DNA of 49,750 nucleotides from Symbiodinium natans (lineage: Eukaryota > Sar > Dinophyceae > Suessiales > Symbiodiniaceae). The notes under the pieces are model-generated. The model was not told the origin of the DNA. It ran no database searches and saw only the letters and a program-made list of their open reading frames with translations. How positions within the stretch are numbered: position 1 is the stretch's first letter; every line of letters starts with the position of its first letter. Position numbers and translations under genes: made by a program. Positions 46,163-49,750 of the stretch are shown piece after piece. Where the stretch lies: contig CAJNDS010002231.1 of assembly GCA_905221605.1 (NCBI GenBank), positions 515,001 to 564,750 of the forward strand, read 5' to 3'.

Positions 46163-46321
46163 GCGGGCGCTCTGCAGGGATCATTGCTAATGTGCCCCCA
46201 AGTCAGCTCCAGGATAAGCCCTAAACCCTAAACCCCAAACCCTGTTTTCTCTCAGTCCAACTTCAATTCCAAAACCCTGTGAGGGCATCGGGGACAAAGG
46301 GGTCCAAGGGTTCAGGAAACA

Positions 46322-46396
46322 CTAAACCCTAAACCCTAAACCCTAAACTCTAAACCCTAAACACTAAACTCTAAACCCTAAACCATAAACCCTAAA
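46322..46396 (-). repeat. Interstitial telomere array with CTCTAAA/CACTAAA variants
   Basis: About ten C-strand units, several of them variant. Confidence 0.88.
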
Positions 46397-49019
46397 TTCA
46401 GGAAACCAAGAAGTAAACTGTTGCGTTTTCAGGGCTTCAAGTTTGGGACCCCAAAAACACTCTAAACCCACGGTTTAGGGTTTAGGGTTTATAGGGTTTA
46501 GGGTTCATTTTTTTCGCACTAGGGCTCTTTCAGCAACTTTCTAGACCCTTTTTGCATCCTGGCCTGCGCAAATCCGGGGCGTCGTCACCACCAGCCCCAG
46601 TCAGTTCTGGAAACCCTAAACCCCCGAACCGCTATACAGAAAGCCCCCAAGAACGCCAGGCTCCCTGGGTTTACGCTTCGGGGTTTGGAGGGCTATTGGC
46701 TTGTGAGCCCTCTTTGTCCACATGAGTTCTCGAGTCATCCTGGTTTGAGTTCTCGAGTCATCCTGGTTTCCGCGACTGTGGTAGGGCCGGCTTCAATGCT
46801 GTGCTACGTGCTGACTCCATGGCTAGACCCTGAAGGCCCTTCAGCCCAAAACCCAAAACCCTAAACTCTAAACCCTTCACCCTAATCAGCACATTGACAT
46901 GCCCACTGCCAACCTTGGCCGCATGATGGATGGCGAAATCAGGCTTGGGAATCTCGCGCTCCCAGACCCGAAAGACATCCTGCCTCAGCTTTCGGTCTGT
47001 CGGGTTTGCGTTAGGGCCTACAGGAATATTTATGGTGAGCTTTCGGTTCCGTAGTGATATATTTAGGGTTCATAGGAATTATTTGGGGTTGCCGGGGTTA
47101 GAGCTACAGGGTTGGGGACGCACACTGGCATTTTGCAAGTCAGCGCGCGCTTGGGCTGGCGGGACTAGTGCGAGAGGTCGTCCCTTCCAATGATGTCAGG
47201 TACCCTAAACCGCTGTCAGTGTTTCGTGGCGCAGGATCATTCAACCTCTTCTATTGGGGCTTGAGGTTTATTTAGGATGCTCTAGTGCAACAGTCATACA
47301 GGACAGGTGGCAGTGCGGTGGCAGCATGATCTTGCAGATTTACTCAAGGAGTCATTTCACCTAAACCCTAAACCCTAAACCCTAAACCCTAAATCCCTTT
47401 GATGCCAATAACATGCCGTCAGGGAGCCACCGGGCTTTCGATCTGCCTCGCATCACTTTGGACCTCAGAAATGCTTCCACTGACCCTAAACCCTAAACCC
47501 TAAACCCTAAACCCTGCAAGGTGCTTGGGGTTCAGGGGTTAGGAACTCCAAATCATGCCCAAGGCTGGGCTTGTGGGTCTATAACGTTCGATTTTCGATG
47601 GGCTTCGGTAGACATGAGAATATATTTCGAGTCAACCCCAGGTGTACTTTGCAAGCCAAGCTCAAAATTGCTTGAGCTGGCAAGTTAGGGTTTAGGGTGT
47701 AGGGTTTAGGCCAACGTGTCACTTCTCAGCAAACGGCTCCACTGTACATCCCCGCAGTCGCGAAGAGGGGAAGTCCCAAACAGCCCAACAACCCCCCCCC
47801 CCCCCCCCCCCCCGGAATTGAGGAATCTATCTCAAAGTGTGAAGGCGTCCTAGAGGTATGCTCCCAAACCCTAGACCCCAAACCCGAAACCCCAATTAAA
47901 CTCGAAACTTGAACCCTAAACCCAAAAGTGCCTTGGGCATTCCGGCACCTCGACCTCAACACTGGCCAGGGCCCACATGTCTCCTTTCGACGTCAAGCCC
48001 CAAGGAGTCTTGCGTCAGCGCTGAGCCATGTTTGGGATTTGTGGGGCTCAGAGCTACGGACCCCAAGTCCCTTGACCCTAAACCCTAAACCTCATACCCT
48101 AAACCCCTGAACCCTTTGCCTGTACCCTCTACCTAAACCTATTCCTATACACCCCGACGCACCGAGAGAGAAAACCCTGCAAAGAGCCCAACTTATGACA
48201 GGTCCTGATATATGTATGAACTACGCCTTTGGCATATTCCTTAAGTGGCAGCTCCAGACATCTGTGGGTACCTGGCGGATGCAAGATCTGCACGGGTCGG
48301 CCGGAGACGTCGGGACGCTTGCGAGGTCGCGATTTTTTCGATCCTGGAGCTGGGGGTTTAGGGTTTAGGGTTTAGGGTTTAGGGCTAGGGTTTAGGGTTT
48401 GGGGTTTAGGGTCTAGGGTTTTACAGGTGTCATAAGCATGAGTTTGGGGAAAGCAAATTCCCCGCGGGCCTGCCTAGTCGCTTGTTCGCCTGTATAAGTC
48501 ACTTGTTGAGTCGCCTGTATTGGTTGGGGCTTCAGCTTTAAAGCTGGCTTCAGGATTCAGGGTTTCAGAGCTTCCGTACATATGTGTGTGTGTTACTAGC
48601 GCCTAAACCCTGAACCCTAAACCCTGTGTATACAGGGTAAGGATGGCCTCTTGTTTCCATCACCGGCCGACACCGCGAGCTGTTGCAGACAAGGAAGGTT
48701 TAGCCCAGAGCTTAAGAGGAGCATTTGTTAAGAAAATGTTCAGGGATTTCAAGGGCAATCCTAGCTTGGGATACCATACTGGGACTGGGGTTTTGCGGGC
48801 TTCGAGATGCTGCATGCACCTCCTAAACCCTAACCCCTAACCCCTAACCCCTAAACCCTAAACCGCTTAAGGTTTAGGGCTTCAGGTTCAGGCCGGCCCA
48901 TGGCCTAGGTTTTCTAACGGCGTGTGGCCCTCCACTATCGGGCCATGGCGGCTGCTCGCATTTCCCGACGCTCTCGAAGCGAGTCTGCATCCCAACCTTC
49001 AACAGCTTCTGCGCCCTTT
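46397..49019. other. Telomere-repeat mosaic, no gene
   Basis: Many short blocks of both orientations (for example 46475-46505, 47363-47392, 47486-47514, 48356-48420, 48825-48863) lie between spacers. A 23 bp unit, GAGTTCTCGAGTCATCCTGG plus TTT, is duplicated in tandem at about 46724-46769. A C run of about 22 bases is at 47792-47813. No gene was recognised. Confidence 0.5.
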
Positions 49020-49033
49020 CACAGCTAGCTCTG

Positions 49034-49083
49034 TTGAACCCTAAACCCTAAACCCTAAACCCTAAACCCTAAACCCTAAACCC
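49034..49083 (-). repeat. Interstitial telomere array (CCCTAAA)n
   Basis: About seven perfect units. Confidence 0.93.
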
Positions 49084-49180
49084 CAGTATAGTATCCTCAG
49101 AACAGGGCCCCCTGGTGCCTGGCGCGTCGCCGACCGAGGGAGCCGGGGAGTTGAAGGCGCGGAGGGGCCTCGGACATGGG

Positions 49181-49312
49181 CTTAGGGTTTAGGGTTTAGG
49201 GTTTAGGGTTTAGGGTTTAGGGTTTAGGGTTTAGGGTTTAGGGTTTAGGGTTTAGGGTTTAGGGTTTAGGGGTTAGGGGTTAGGGGTTTAGGGAAAGTTA
49301 GGGTTTAGGGTT
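49181..49312 (+). repeat. Interstitial telomere array (TTTAGGG)n
   Basis: About fourteen units, ending in GGGGTTA variants and one AAAGTTAGGG break. Confidence 0.94.
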
Positions 49313-49750
49313 TGCGCAGGAGCCCCGTTGAACATGTAAGAGTTTGCAGCAGTTATAATTAGTTAGCACGGTTAAGAAAACTTAAGCAAGTTAACATAAC
49401 CTAAGACATTGCAGACATAACATGACATGTACTCAGCTTGCAGAAAGTTATAAGTTGATACAAGCTAAGTTTGCTAAGTTGTTGTAAGCTTTTCTAAGTT
49501 GTTATAGTCCCTTTTTCAATTTTCGATAACTGTAGTACTGCAGCAGGCATGTTGTTCGAAGTGGTCTTCCTAGACTATGTAGGAACTCAGAACCACAAAC
49601 AAAGTATTAAAGTATAGTACTCACCCTAAACCCTACATCCTAAACCCTCAACGAACAGACCCCGAGCTTCTTAAGACCCCCCAAAAAAACTTTCTTCCTT
49701 ATAAGGGTAATATGGGGTTTATTGTTTTTCCTCTTGTTTTTTTTTTTTTT
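49313..49750. other. AT-rich right end of the window; no gene
   Basis: An AT-rich spacer with repeated AAGTT/TAAGTT stretches (49430-49500) and a fragment like the family 1 core (AGTTATAATTAGTTAGCACG at 49350-49369). It ends in a poly-T tract. No gene was recognised. Confidence 0.5.

Noticed and set aside
27681-49750. CRISPR-like look of short repeats alternating with spacers
   Set aside because: The repeats are 7 bp telomere units in variable numbers and both orientations, spacer lengths vary widely, there are no cas-like genes, and the genome is eukaryotic.

Overview
The window looks like nuclear DNA of a dinoflagellate, possibly Symbiodiniaceae or a relative. The evidence is plant-type telomere repeat (TTTAGGG/CCCTAAA) throughout, a piece of the dinoflagellate spliced leader (TTTTGGCTCAAG) inside an LTR, probable GC-AG introns with an AG|G acceptor, GC-rich coding DNA, and protein families I associate with dinoflagellate repeats. 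No rRNA, tRNA or ordinary cellular gene was recognised. All names come from motif reading; no search was run.

Layout. (1) 1-3239 is a patchwork of interstitial telomere repeats, short spacers and foldback (MITE-like) elements. (2) 3240-27570 is a 24.3 kb LTR retrotransposon with two apparently identical 294 bp LTRs (TGTGA...TCACA) and a 4 bp candidate target duplication (GTAT). (3) Nested in it, 8215-19954 is an 11.7 kb DNA transposon with about 76 bp terminal inverted repeats and a TTAA target duplication. It splits the RNase H domain of the retrotransposon, and removing it with one TTAA restores that reading frame. (4) 27571-49750 is about 22 kb of the same telomere-repeat mosaic, with dozens of blocks in both orientations, spacers of about 100-300 bp, several foldback families and no convincing gene.

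Retrotransposon. In order it encodes an acidic Gag-like region, a Gag with two CCCH zinc fingers, a retropepsin-like domain (DGC where DSG/DTG is expected), the RT thumb/connection, RNase H, then RT fingers and palm with YVDD, an RNA 2'-phosphotransferase (Tpt1/KptA-like) domain with its four hallmark residues in place, a C2H2 finger, two RanBP2-like fingers, a SWIM finger and a PLD-family (HKD) nuclease domain. Two points stand out: the RT is permuted (thumb and RNase H upstream of fingers and palm), and no DDE integrase was recognised. The reading frame changes several times, so this copy may not be fully functional.

Transposon. All five genes lie on the + strand: a candidate DDE-type transposase, a small basic protein with one intron, a C5-methyltransferase-like protein, a very large unknown protein (one intron, and a frameshift caused by an exact 7 bp tandem duplication), and a small charged protein. 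Palindromes of the form GCCAGC-TT-GCTGGC recur in its noncoding parts, and the first three proteins share an acidic SLPDDV/ELPPDV-type N-terminus. The strongest candidates for undescribed biology are the TTAA cassette transposon and the permuted, integrase-less retrotransposon carrying Tpt1-like and PLD-like enzymes.
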